Below, piece by piece: positions 1-8,063 of a stretch of 60,573 nt of DNA. The stretch comes from Labilithrix sp. Lineage in GTDB: Bacteria; Myxococcota; Polyangia; Polyangiales; Polyangiaceae. The notes under the pieces were generated by a model. It made no database searches. It worked only from the letters and a program-made list of their open reading frames with translations, and had not been told where the DNA came from. The first letter of the stretch is position 1; each line of letters starts with the position of its first letter. The position numbers were made by a program, and so were the translations under genes. The DNA is taken from contig JAQBQL010000203.1 in the NCBI GenBank assembly GCA_028287035.1, forward strand, positions 1-60,573, given 5' to 3'.

Positions 1-1953
1 CGACGCCGGCGACGTGGCCTGGGCAGGCGGCGCGAGGACGGACGTGCTCGACGCGGGCTGCGCGACGCCCGACGGGCCGACCCCGCCCGGCGCGCTCGCG
101 GTCGGCGCCGCCGCCGTCTCCGCGCGCGCCGCCGCCTTGTCGGCCCTGCCGAAAGGACGCGTGACGAACACCACCGCGCCGCCGACGATCCCTAGCCCGA
201 TCACGCCGGCGAGCAGCATCGGCACGAGGAGGCTCCGCGGCGGCGGCGGGCGCGTGTTCGCCTCGCCAGCGATCGGACCGGTCGCACCGGGGCCGGTCGT
301 GTGAGCCGTCGACCCCGAGGCCGGCGCCGCGTCGAACCCGAGCTCCGGCCCGACATCGGGATAGAGGCCGAGCGCAGGCGGACCGCCGGCGCGCACGTGC
401 GGGCTCAGCGAAGGCACGCGAGGTCCGGTGCCGTTTCCCGCATGGTGGCTCGGATCGGTCCCCGGGCGCGCGCTGCCACGGGGCGTCCCGTACCCCGGCG
501 TCCCGCCATTGCCGCCCTGCATGGCCTGCAGCGTGGGCGCGAACGGCGCAGGCGCCCCCGGAGGCGCCCCCGAAGGGAAGAGCGCCGGCCCGCGACCTGC
601 ACCGTGGAGCTCGTCGTCGACCGCCGTTCCGTTGTGACCGCCGAGCCGCATCGTCGCGCCGACCGGCGCGCTCGCCCGCGTCTCGGCGGCACGGTCGACG
701 GGCACGGCGGGCAGCCCCGACGCGCGTGCTCCGCCAGGAGCCGCGACGCCAGCGGCCGGCGGGAGCTGCGGGAGGTGCGGGAGGTGCGGAAAGTCCGAGA
801 TGCGCGGCGTCGGAGCCGGCGGACCCTGGCTCGCAACGGTGGCGGCGAGCGCCATCGGGTCGGGCCGCGCGCTCGGCGGCGCCCCGTGCGCGAGACGCGG
901 GTCGTTCGCGAGCAGCCGGTCGGCCGGAAGCGGAGCAGGCTGCGCCGACGGCGGGAGCATGCCCACCTCGGTCGACGGCCCCGAGTGCGGCTGCGGATTC
1001 GACGAGGCCTCGGTCCCGGCGAGCGCGGCCTGCGCGTTCGTGGGCGGCGCCGAGGTGAGGACGTTCACCTGCGTCGCCGACTTCGGCGAGGCCTCCTCGT
1101 CGCGGAGCATGCGACGCAGCTCACCGGCGAACGAGAAGCAGTCGCGCGGGCGGTGCTGGGGGTCCTTGGCGAGCGCCGACATCACGAGCGCCTCGAGCGC
1201 GGGCGACACCGGCACGAAGGTCGAGAGCGGCGGCGGCGGACGCTGCGCATGCGCGGCACCGATGGCGTAGGCGTCGCCGATGTCGTCGAAGGGCCCGCGG
1301 CCCGCCATCATCTCGTAGAGCACGAGCGCGAGCGAGTAGATGTCGGTCGGCGGCCCGAGCTCACCGCCGAAGATCTGCTCGGGCGACGCGTAACGGAGCG
1401 TGCCGATGAACTTGCCCTGCGTGTGGCTCACCTTGCGGTCGAGCAGCCGCATGATGCCGAAGTCGAGCAGCTTCGTCACCGTCGTCCCGTTGACGTTGCG
1501 GTGGAGGAAGATGTTCTCCGGCTTCACATCGCGGTGGATGACGGCGTTCTCGTGCGCGTGCTCGAGCGCGTCGAGCATGTCGACGGCGATGCGGAAGGCG
1601 TGCGTGACGTCGAGCGCGCCCTTCTTGTCGATGACGGTCCGGAGGTTCTGCCCGTTCAGCCGCTCCATCACGTAGAACGGCATGCGCTGCTCGTCCGTCG
1701 TGAGGCCTGCGGTCACCACGTCGACGATGTTCGGATGCTGCAGCTTGCCGAGCGTGCGCGCCTCCGCCTCCATGCGCTTCGCGAGATCCTGCCGCGCGAC
1801 GAGCTGCGGGTGCAGCGTCTTCAGCACGTACCGCTTGCCGACGGTCAGGTCCTCGACGTCGTAGACGGATCCCATGCCGCCGGTCGCGAGGTGCCTGACG
1901 ACACGGTAGACCGTGCCGGGAAGCTGCTCTCCGGGTGCGTACTGGGACCCCAC
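1..1953 (-). CDS. Transmembrane Ser/Thr protein kinase (PknB type), 3' end beyond window
   Basis: Hanks-type Ser/Thr kinase, probably a membrane-anchored signalling kinase. From the GTG start at 1953 the protein shows a glycine-rich loop (TGGMGSVY, about residues 25-32), the ATP lysine (YVLKTL), the catalytic loop HRDVKPEN (about 139-146), DFG (about 164) and a SPEQ activation-segment end. A long Pro/Ala-rich linker follows, then one hydrophobic segment (about 573-597). The reading frame is still open at base 1, so the sensor C-terminus is missing. The ATP loop lies only about 20 residues after the GTG, which is usual for PknB kinases. The GTG start is inferred, and a long plus-strand reading frame over the same bases is a GC-driven shadow. 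Confidence 0.9.
   Translation of the reverse strand, partial: MGSQYAPGEQLPGTVYRVVRHLATGGMGSVYDVEDLTVGKRYVLKTLHPQLVARQDLAKRMEAEARTLGKLQHPNIVDVVTAGLTTDEQRMPFYVMERLNGQNLRTVIDKKGALDVTHAFRIAVDMLDALEHAHENAVIHRDVKPENIFLHRNVNGTTVTKLLDFGIMRLLDRKVSHTQGKFIGTLRYASPEQIFGGELGPPTDIYSLALVLYEMMAGRGPFDDIGDAYAIGAAHAQRPPPPLSTFVPVSPALEALVMSALAKDPQHRPRDCFSFAGELRRMLRDEEASPKSATQVNVLTSAPPTNAQAALAGTEASSNPQPHSGPSTEVGMLPPSAQPAPLPADRLLANDPRLAHGAPPSARPDPMALAATVASQGPPAPTPRISDFPHLPHLPQLPPAAGVAAPGGARASGLPAVPVDRAAETRASAPVGATMRLGGHNGTAVDDELHGAGRGPALFPSGAPPGAPAPFAPTLQAMQGGNGGTPGYGTPRGSARPGTDPSHHAGNGTGPRVPSLSPHVRAGGPPALGLYPDVGPELGFDAAPASGSTAHTTGPGATGPIAGEANTRPPPPRSLLVPMLLAGVIGLGIVGGAVVFVTRPFGRADKAAARAETAAAPTASAPGGVGPSGVAQPASSTSVLAPPAQATSPAS
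761..787 (-). repeat. Three 9-bp tandem units in the kinase linker
   Basis: Three consecutive units (gggagctgc, gggaggtgc, gggaggtgc) sit in the kinase linker and encode a His-Leu-Pro / Gln-Leu-Pro repeat. Such short in-frame repeats are common in disordered linkers and can expand or contract without a frameshift. No separate function is inferred. Confidence 0.6.
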
Positions 1954-2020
1954 GGCCCGTAGTCTCGCAAGCGAAGGGGCCCAGGTAAAGGTCCGGGTCG
2001 CCGCGGCGTCAGGTCATTCC

Positions 2021-2746
2021 CTAAAAGGAGTATCCGAGCTCCAGCAAGTGGATGACCGGGATAGCGCTGTGGGACGCGATCCGCAGCGCCTTGTCGACCG
2101 ACGGCTTGCCCGCGACGTTCGTGAGCGCCTGGCCGTCGTGCGACGCCTCGACGTCCGAAGCGCCCGGAACGACGGGGATCTCCACCCCCGCGTCGATCCC
2201 CGCGGTCATCCCGAACGGGAGCATCCAGCGGAAGCCGAGGTGGGGGGATACGTACATCACGTTCGTGCTCGCCCGCACGTCGACGCGCGACGAAGGCTGC
2301 GAGGCGACCGCGAGGCCGCTCGTCGTGCCCTCGGTGCGCGCCACGCCGCCCGCGACCCCGAGGAAGAAGGCGCCGCGGAAGGGGTGGACCCGCACGAAGC
2401 CCTCGCCCGAGAAGCGTCCGACCTTCGCCGGCGCCGCGCCCGGGATCGCCGTCGTGGGCACCACGGAGAGCGCGCCGCCGACGCCGAGGAGCCCGCGCCA
2501 CGTCGTGAAGAGGCCGAAGCGCATGCCGTCCGGCGCGCCGATGCCGACCGTCGGTCCGACGCGAACGGGCCCGAGGAGACCGTCGCGGGTGTAGACGGAG
2601 TCGGGCGCGCGATCCTGCTCGGCCCCGGGCGGAGGGGTGACGGAAGGGGCCGCCGCGGGCTCCTGCGCGCCGGCGTCCTTCGCCGCCACCAACGAGAGAC
2701 CGACGCACGCGACCACGACGACGCGACACCACGACGAGCTGGGCAT
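2021..2746 (-). CDS. Secreted or outer-membrane protein with signal peptide, function unknown
   Basis: A 241-residue protein starting MPSSSWC. A hydrophobic signal peptide ends near AKDAGA-QE (about residues 1-27), followed by a short Pro/Ala-rich linker. The rest alternates Gly, Val and aromatic residues, as in small outer-membrane beta-barrels, and the last residue is Phe (LELGYSF), the usual barrel-insertion signature. I do not recognise a named family. The start at 2746 places the signal peptide at the N-terminus, while the same frame continues upstream only into non-coding-like sequence. It lies 67 bp upstream of the kinase on the same strand and could share its transcript. Confidence 0.75.
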   Translation of the reverse strand: MPSSSWCRVVVVACVGLSLVAAKDAGAQEPAAAPSVTPPPGAEQDRAPDSVYTRDGLLGPVRVGPTVGIGAPDGMRFGLFTTWRGLLGVGGALSVVPTTAIPGAAPAKVGRFSGEGFVRVHPFRGAFFLGVAGGVARTEGTTSGLAVASQPSSRVDVRASTNVMYVSPHLGFRWMLPFGMTAGIDAGVEIPVVPGASDVEASHDGQALTNVAGKPSVDKALRIASHSAIPVIHLLELGYSF

Positions 2747-2816
2747 TGACCAGGAAACGGCCGACCGACCGCCATTCTGAAGGGCGGAACGCTGGCCGGC
2801 GGTCGATTCTTTGGGG

Positions 2817-2822
2817 TAGCCT
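2817..2822 (+). promoter_or_regulatory. -10-like TAGCCT six nt before the start of the FGE-like gene
   Basis: TAGCCT followed by six bases and then the ATG at 2829. A -10 element at this distance puts the transcript start at the A of the start codon, so the message would be leaderless. No convincing -35 box is seen 16-19 bp upstream. The same hexamer and spacing occur before the gene at 23969. Confidence 0.4.
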
Positions 2823-2828
2823 CGCGCC

Positions 2829-3686
2829 ATGCCCCGTCGCCGGAGGACCGTGGCGCTCGCCATCTTCACGGGCTGCCTCGCCGGCGCCGCGGCGGTCGCC
2901 TGCGGCATCGACGTGGTCGCGACGAAGGAGTTCCCGGCGCCGGACCCCGACGCGGCGGTCCCCGACGAAGCGAGCCTCCCGCCGGGCGGCGACAGCGGGG
3001 CCGGCGACGCGGCCGGCGACGCGGCGGTCGACGCGGGCGCGGGCTGTCCGACGACCCATGGCGCGATGGTCCTCGTCGACGCCGGCGGCATGACCTTCTG
3101 CATCGACGGCACGGAGGTCACGAACGCGGCGTACGACACGTTCCTGGCCGCGACCGACGGAGGAAACGTGACGGCCTTCGACGCGGGCGACGCCGCCAGC
3201 TGTGCGAACGACTCGTTCGTCCCCTTCCCGCCGCTCCCGCCGCCGCAGAACGGGGCCACGTACCCCGTCGTGAACATCGACTACTGCGACGCCCTCTCTT
3301 ACTGCCGTTGGGCCGGCAAGCGTCTCTGCGGCCGGACCACCGGAGCCGATGCGTCCACCGGCGAGTGGTACGCGGCGTGCTCCGCGGGCGGAACGCGGGC
3401 CTACGCCTACGGCGGAACGACACGCGACGCGACGAAGTGCAACGACGGCACGGGAGCGGTCGCGCCGACCGCGAGCTTCCCGGGGTGTCAGGGCAGCGTG
3501 CCGGGTCTGTTCGACATGAACGGCAACGTCGGCGAGCTCATCGATCAATGCAGCGACGGCTTCTGCACCGTCGTCGGCGGCAGCTACGTGCTGCCCTCCT
3601 CGTGCCTCAGCGCCGTCGCCCAGCCGGCGCCGAACGGCGCGGCCACCATCGGCTTCCGCTGCTGCAGCGACCCAGCCTCCCGCTGA
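2829..3686 (+). CDS. Lipoprotein with formylglycine-generating-enzyme (SUMF1) fold
   Basis: A 285-residue protein with an N-terminal hydrophobic segment ending in a lipobox-like AAVAC (Cys25), then an Asp/Gly/Ala-rich linker (about 38-72), then an FGE-sulfatase/SUMF1-like domain. Family marks are MVLVDAGGMTFCIDGTEVTN (about 80-99), YCRWAGKRLC (about 158-167), a WYAAC motif, FDMNGNVGEL and a C-terminal GFRCC. Proteins of this layout are common in Polyangiales and most are not proven sulfatase activators, so the catalytic role is unknown. It is directly followed (0 bp) by an MBOAT acyltransferase, which suggests a shared transcript and a role at the cell surface. Confidence 0.8.
   Translation: MPRRRRTVALAIFTGCLAGAAAVACGIDVVATKEFPAPDPDAAVPDEASLPPGGDSGAGDAAGDAAVDAGAGCPTTHGAMVLVDAGGMTFCIDGTEVTNAAYDTFLAATDGGNVTAFDAGDAASCANDSFVPFPPLPPPQNGATYPVVNIDYCDALSYCRWAGKRLCGRTTGADASTGEWYAACSAGGTRAYAYGGTTRDATKCNDGTGAVAPTASFPGCQGSVPGLFDMNGNVGELIDQCSDGFCTVVGGSYVLPSSCLSAVAQPAPNGAATIGFRCCSDPASR
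2999..3034 (+). repeat. Three 12-bp tandem units in the lipoprotein linker
   Basis: Two exact copies and one near copy of a 12-bp unit (ggccggcgacgc) encode the Gly/Asp/Ala linker of the FGE-like lipoprotein. It is an in-frame repeat in a disordered spacer and would let the linker length vary between strains. Confidence 0.6.
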
Positions 3687-5135
3687 ATGCTCTTCATCGA
3701 GCCGGCGTTCCTCTTCCTCTTCCTGCCAGTGCTGCTCGGCAGCTACTACGTCACGCCCGCGCGCTTCCGCAACCTGCTGCTCACCTTCGCGAGCCTCTTC
3801 TTCTACGCGCTCGGCGAGTGGAAGTTCGTGCCGCTCATGATCGCGTCGATCGGCGTGAACTACGGGGCGGCGCTCTGGATCGAGCGGACGCGCGCTTCGC
3901 GCTGGGGCGCGGCGATCCTCGTGCTCGGGATCATGAGCGACCTCGTCCTGCTCCTCGTCTTCAAGTACGCGGGCTGGATGGTCGAGAACGTGGATGCTGT
4001 CCTGAGCGCGCTCCACGTCCGCACGTTCGCCGTGCCGCACATCCTCCTGCCGCTCGGGATCTCCTTCTTCACGTTCCACAAGATCTCCTACAAGATCGAC
4101 GTCTACCGCGGTGACACCCGCGCGCAGCGCAACCCGCTCACGCTCGGCCTCTACATCCTGTTCTTCCCGCAGCTCATCGCGGGGCCGATCGTGCGGTACC
4201 ACGACATCGCCGACCAGCTGCGGAGCCGCACGGTGACCGCGAGCTCGTTCACGGGCGGCGTGCGCCGCATCCTGGTCGGCGTCGCGAAGAAGGTGATCAT
4301 CGCGAACAGCATGGCCACCATCGCGGACGGCGTGTTCACGGTCCCGAGCGACCAGCTGAGCACCGGCCTCGCATGGCTGGGGGTCGTCTGCTTCACGCTC
4401 CAGATCTACTTCGACTTCTCGGGCTACTCGGACATGGCGATCGGCCTCGCCGCGCTCTTCGGGTTCGAGTTCCTCGAGAACTTCGATCATCCCTACGCGG
4501 CGCGCTCGGTCACCGAGTTCTGGCGGCGCTGGCACATCTCGCTCTCGCGCTGGTTCCGGGACTACGTGTACATCCCGCTCGGCGGAAACCGCGGCGGGCC
4601 GACGCGAACGTACGTGAACCTCGTCACGATCTTCTTCCTGTGCGGCCTGTGGCACGGGGCGAGCTGGGACTTCGTCGTGTGGGGGCTCTTCCACGGCGCC
4701 TTCCTCGTCATCGAGCGCGTCGGGCTGGGGAAGCTGCTGACGCGCCTGCCGCGGCCGCTCCAGCACGTGTATCTCGTGGTGACGGTGATGTTCGGGTGGG
4801 TCTTCTTCCGGGCCGGCTCGCTGGGCCGGTCGGTGGAGGTCATCCGCTCGATGCTCGGCCTCACCCACGTGGCGGGCGCGCGCTACACGGTCGAGGCGTT
4901 CGTGCGCGTCCCGACGACGACCTACACGCTCATCGCCATCGGCGTGATCCTCTCGTTCCCGGTGCGGCCGGCGCTCGAGCGGGCGCTCGTGTCGCTCGCG
5001 CGTGATCCGCAGCGCGCTCCCGTCGGGCGGGCGCTCGCCGGCTCGTACACGCTCGTCCTGTTCGCGCTGTTCGGGGTCGCGCTCGCCTTCGTCGCCGCCG
5101 ACACCTACAACCCGTTCCTGTACTTCCGGTTCTGA
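3687..5135 (+). CDS. MBOAT O-acyltransferase, AlgI-like
   Basis: A 482-residue polytopic membrane protein of the MBOAT family, which moves acyl groups (usually acetyl) across the inner membrane for O-acylation of exopolysaccharide. It shows the AlgI-type block FWRRWHISLSRWFRDYVYIP (about 278-297) and the invariant catalytic histidine in CGLWHGASW (His323). Its length matches AlgI and related proteins (about 470-500). The ATG follows the upstream stop with no gap, and its stop overlaps the next gene's ATG by one base (TGATG), so the three genes are likely translationally coupled. The acyl acceptor is probably the glycan made by this locus (inference). Confidence 0.92.
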   Translation: MLFIEPAFLFLFLPVLLGSYYVTPARFRNLLLTFASLFFYALGEWKFVPLMIASIGVNYGAALWIERTRASRWGAAILVLGIMSDLVLLLVFKYAGWMVENVDAVLSALHVRTFAVPHILLPLGISFFTFHKISYKIDVYRGDTRAQRNPLTLGLYILFFPQLIAGPIVRYHDIADQLRSRTVTASSFTGGVRRILVGVAKKVIIANSMATIADGVFTVPSDQLSTGLAWLGVVCFTLQIYFDFSGYSDMAIGLAALFGFEFLENFDHPYAARSVTEFWRRWHISLSRWFRDYVYIPLGGNRGGPTRTYVNLVTIFFLCGLWHGASWDFVVWGLFHGAFLVIERVGLGKLLTRLPRPLQHVYLVVTVMFGWVFFRAGSLGRSVEVIRSMLGLTHVAGARYTVEAFVRVPTTTYTLIAIGVILSFPVRPALERALVSLARDPQRAPVGRALAGSYTLVLFALFGVALAFVAADTYNPFLYFRF

Positions 5136-6322
5136 TGAGCAACGAGGCACACCGGCAGCACCGCCCCGCCGAAGTCTTCGAGGCGACCTTCGCGCAGCGC
5201 TGGATGGTCGCGCTGTTCGCCGCGGTGCTCGTCCTGCCCGGCCTCGTCATGCTGGTGCCCGAGCGCACCCAGGACGCGAACCGCCTGCGCTTCGAGGCAA
5301 CCTCGCCGCCTCCGCCCACGCCGCGCTCGCCCGGCGCGCTCGCGCGGTACCCGCGTGACTACGTCGGGTACTTCAACGGACACTTCGGGCTCCGCCGCCC
5401 GCTGATGGGCGCCTACGCGCGGCTGAAGCTCGCCGGCCTCGCCGTCTCCGACTCGCAGCGCGTGATCGTCGGCGAGGACGGCTGGCTGTACTTCGCGGGG
5501 GATCGCATCGTCGACGACCTGCGCGGCCTCCTTCCCTTCGAGGAGCGCGATCTGGCGGCGTGGGCGCGCCTGCTCGCGCGCCGTCGCGACTGGCTCGCCG
5601 CCCGCGGCATCCCGTACGTGTTCTTGATCGCTCCCAACACGCACACGATCTATCCGGAGCATCTCCCGAGCTGGATCGTCCGCGGCAGCACGACGACGCG
5701 CCGCGAGCAGCTGCTCGCGTACCTGAAGGAGCACTCGGACGTGCCCGTGCTCGACCTCGTGCCGCCCCTGCGTGCCGCGAAGGAGCGCGAGCAGGTGTAC
5801 TACCGCACCGACACGCACTGGAACCTGGTCGGAGGCTTCGTCGCCTACCAGACGCTCTCCGCGTGGCTCGCCGGCGTCCTTCCGGGCTGGCATCGCTACG
5901 AGGAGTCGGACTTCGTGCGGAGCGAGACGCCGCACTGGCGCGGCGGCCTCGGCTACATGCTCGGGGCGCCGGAGCTCGCCGAAGAGACGCGCCCCGAGAT
6001 CACCGCCCGGCAGGGCGCGACCATCCTGACCGACGGCGCGCCCCTCCCGGCCGACGAGACGACGGACGCCTGGACGGTCCGGCCCATCGTCGTGCGGCAG
6101 TCCGCCGACGGTGAGATCGGCACGGCGGTCGTCTTCCGGGACTCGCAGTTCTCGGCGCCCGCCCAGTTCCTGTCGCGGCACTTCCGCCGCACGGTGCTCG
6201 TCTGGCAGCCCACCTTCGATCCCGCGGTCGTCCTGCGCGAGCACCCCCAGGTCGTCATCCACGAGGTCGTCGAGCGAACGCTCACCGGACCTGTTCCCGA
6301 AGACCCCCCCTTCGAACCGTGA
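5135..6322 (+). CDS. AlgX/AlgJ-like SGNH-hydrolase-fold O-acetyltransferase partner
   Basis: A 395-residue protein with one N-terminal membrane segment (about 23-41) and a periplasmic domain resembling AlgJ/AlgX. It carries the DGWLYF motif (115-120), the Asp-x-His pair in DTHWN (Asp226, His228) and a putative catalytic serine in FRDSQF (Ser337). In characterised systems such proteins take acetyl from the MBOAT partner and place it on the polysaccharide. Its direct overlap with the MBOAT gene supports that pairing. The substrate glycan is not deducible from sequence. Confidence 0.88.
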   Translation: MSNEAHRQHRPAEVFEATFAQRWMVALFAAVLVLPGLVMLVPERTQDANRLRFEATSPPPPTPRSPGALARYPRDYVGYFNGHFGLRRPLMGAYARLKLAGLAVSDSQRVIVGEDGWLYFAGDRIVDDLRGLLPFEERDLAAWARLLARRRDWLAARGIPYVFLIAPNTHTIYPEHLPSWIVRGSTTTRREQLLAYLKEHSDVPVLDLVPPLRAAKEREQVYYRTDTHWNLVGGFVAYQTLSAWLAGVLPGWHRYEESDFVRSETPHWRGGLGYMLGAPELAEETRPEITARQGATILTDGAPLPADETTDAWTVRPIVVRQSADGEIGTAVVFRDSQFSAPAQFLSRHFRRTVLVWQPTFDPAVVLREHPQVVIHEVVERTLTGPVPEDPPFEP

Positions 6323-6335
6323 TAGGGGGCGACCG

Positions 6336-7376
6336 ATGCTGACCGCCGTGATGCACACCCGCAATCGGCCCGATTTCGTGGAACGGGCCATCCGCTACTA
6401 CGCGCCCTGGTTCCGCCATCGGCTCGTCGTGATGGACGCCAGCACGGAGGCGAGCTTCGAGCTGCTGAAGAAGAACCTCGCCGGCATCGAGGTCGGCTTC
6501 GCGCTCGACATCGTCCACCACGAGACGAACACCCCGTTCTACGAACGCCTCGCGGACACCGTCGAGAAGGTCACGACGCCGTACCTGATGTTCATGGCCG
6601 ACGACGACTTCTACTTCGAGTCGTGGCCCGATCTCGCGATCGCGCACCTCGACCGCGATCCGGCGTGCGGCGTCGTCTACGGGCAGACCCTCCACTTCGA
6701 GGTGGACGGCTACGTACCCTGGGGCGAGGCGAAGAACTTCAGCTTCAGCGTGCCCAACCCGGTCGCGCGCTGGATGGAGCACGACACGCCCGTCGAGCGG
6801 CTGCGTGAGCTCGGCAAGGGTCCGTGGACGACCATCGGCTGGTACGCGGTGCAGCGGAAGGAGATCTTCACGAAGTTCGTCTCCACCGCGCTGGCGGCGG
6901 GCTTCGACGTCGACAGCGGCGAGCGCTTCCTCAACGTCGTGCAACCGGTGCTCGGCAAGCTTGCGATGGTGGAGCCGATCTACCTCGCCCGCCAGACGAA
7001 CCCGGCCTTCTTCCGCGAGCCTTCGCCGCTCGACCGGCCCGCGCTCGCGAAGCTCGAGGACGTGACGGCACGCATCCTCGCCGAGGTGGCGTCGCTCGAC
7101 CTTGCCAAGGCGCGCGACGTGGTGCGCGAGACGATGCGCGCGGAGATCGCGCAGCTCGAGTACAACGACCGCCGCAAGAAGCTCCGCATCGACGAGATCA
7201 AGCGCAAGATCCCGTTCGCGCAGGAGGCGGTCAGCGCCATCAAGTCCTTCGTCAACGACAAGCGCGGCGCCGACCCGCTGGCCGCGGACCCGCGCTTCCC
7301 CGCCATCCCGTCGCTCGACGCGGCGGCGCGCGAGATCCAGATCGTGAAGGCCGGCTGCGTGCGTCGGCCCGTCTGA
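6336..7376 (+). CDS. GT-A fold glycosyltransferase (GT2-like)
   Basis: A 346-residue protein. The N-terminus MLTAVMHTRNRPDF is the first strand and loop of GT2-type enzymes, and MADDDFYF (Asp89-Asp91) is the expected metal-binding DxD region. The ATG at 6336 is chosen because translation upstream in the same frame lies inside the previous gene and lacks family features. It is the last gene of the 2829-7376 operon, 13 bp after the AlgX-like gene. Substrates are unknown. Its end faces the next convergent gene across only 12 bp. Confidence 0.85.
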   Translation: MLTAVMHTRNRPDFVERAIRYYAPWFRHRLVVMDASTEASFELLKKNLAGIEVGFALDIVHHETNTPFYERLADTVEKVTTPYLMFMADDDFYFESWPDLAIAHLDRDPACGVVYGQTLHFEVDGYVPWGEAKNFSFSVPNPVARWMEHDTPVERLRELGKGPWTTIGWYAVQRKEIFTKFVSTALAAGFDVDSGERFLNVVQPVLGKLAMVEPIYLARQTNPAFFREPSPLDRPALAKLEDVTARILAEVASLDLAKARDVVRETMRAEIAQLEYNDRRKKLRIDEIKRKIPFAQEAVSAIKSFVNDKRGADPLAADPRFPAIPSLDAAAREIQIVKAGCVRRPV

Positions 7377-7388
7377 GGCGCGTCGCAC

Positions 7389-8063
7389 TCAGAGGGTGCG
7401 GATGATGCGCGCCGGGTTGCCGTAGGCGACGACGCCCGCCGGCAGGTCCCGCGTCACCACCGAGCCGGCGCCCACCATGGTCCCGGCCCCGATGGTGACG
7501 CGCGGCAGGACCACCGCGCCGGCGCCGATCATCACGTGATCGCCGAGCGTCACGCACCCGCACAGCGTCGATCCCGGCGCGAGGTGCACGCCATCACCGA
7601 GCACGCTCTCGTGGTCCGCGGACGCCTTGTGATTGAGGATGCACGCGCGCCCCAGGCGAGCCTCGGAGGCGACGACCGCCATCCCGAGCACCTGCGAGCC
7701 GGCGCCCAGCGATGCGCTCGGGCAGACGAAGGCCGCCGGGTGGACGAGCGCCTCCGCGACCGCCACGCCCTGCGCCTCGAAGAGAGCCTGCACGGCCAGC
7801 CGGTCGGGCCCGCGATGGCCGCCGATCGCGGCCACGCCGCGGATCCGGGACACGTCGTCGATCCCGGCGCGCCAGCGCTCGAGGCCGGCCCGTCCCACGA
7901 ACAGCGGCACCCCTGCGATGGACGACGTCGCGCCGGGATCGTTGTCGAACAGAGCGACGACGCGGCGCCCGCGCGCAGCAAGGAGGTTGGCGAGCACCTT
8001 GGCGTGACCGGCGCTTCCCCAGAGCACGTAGTCGAGCGGCGCGTCGTCCGCCGCTTCAGCCAT
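7389..8063 (-). CDS. PglD/NeuD-like sugar N- or O-acetyltransferase
   Basis: A 224-residue protein with an N-terminal Rossmann-like nucleotide-sugar domain (LWGSAGHAKVL) and a C-terminal left-handed beta-helix of hexapeptide repeats ending in GNPARII. This is the PglD/NeuD layout and length: acetyl-CoA-dependent acetylation of an amino sugar nucleotide. The NHKASADHES loop carries the His expected to act as base. It overlaps the upstream aminotransferase by 8 bp, so it probably acetylates that enzyme's amino-sugar product. The same aminotransferase-acetyltransferase order recurs at 26027-27830. Confidence 0.88.
   Translation of the reverse strand: MAEAADDAPLDYVLWGSAGHAKVLANLLAARGRRVVALFDNDPGATSSIAGVPLFVGRAGLERWRAGIDDVSRIRGVAAIGGHRGPDRLAVQALFEAQGVAVAEALVHPAAFVCPSASLGAGSQVLGMAVVASEARLGRACILNHKASADHESVLGDGVHLAPGSTLCGCVTLGDHVMIGAGAVVLPRVTIGAGTMVGAGSVVTRDLPAGVVAYGNPARIIRTL

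Noticed and set aside
301..1962. A 553-codon plus-strand reading frame very rich in Arg
   Set aside because: It lies antisense to the kinase, which has all Hanks motifs. The Arg-rich shadow is an effect of high GC in the complementary strand.
1845..5150. An 1101-codon minus-strand reading frame across the FGE-like and MBOAT genes
   Set aside because: It is antisense to two well-recognised genes, has low-complexity Arg/Glu/Asp composition and no domain, so it is a GC shadow.
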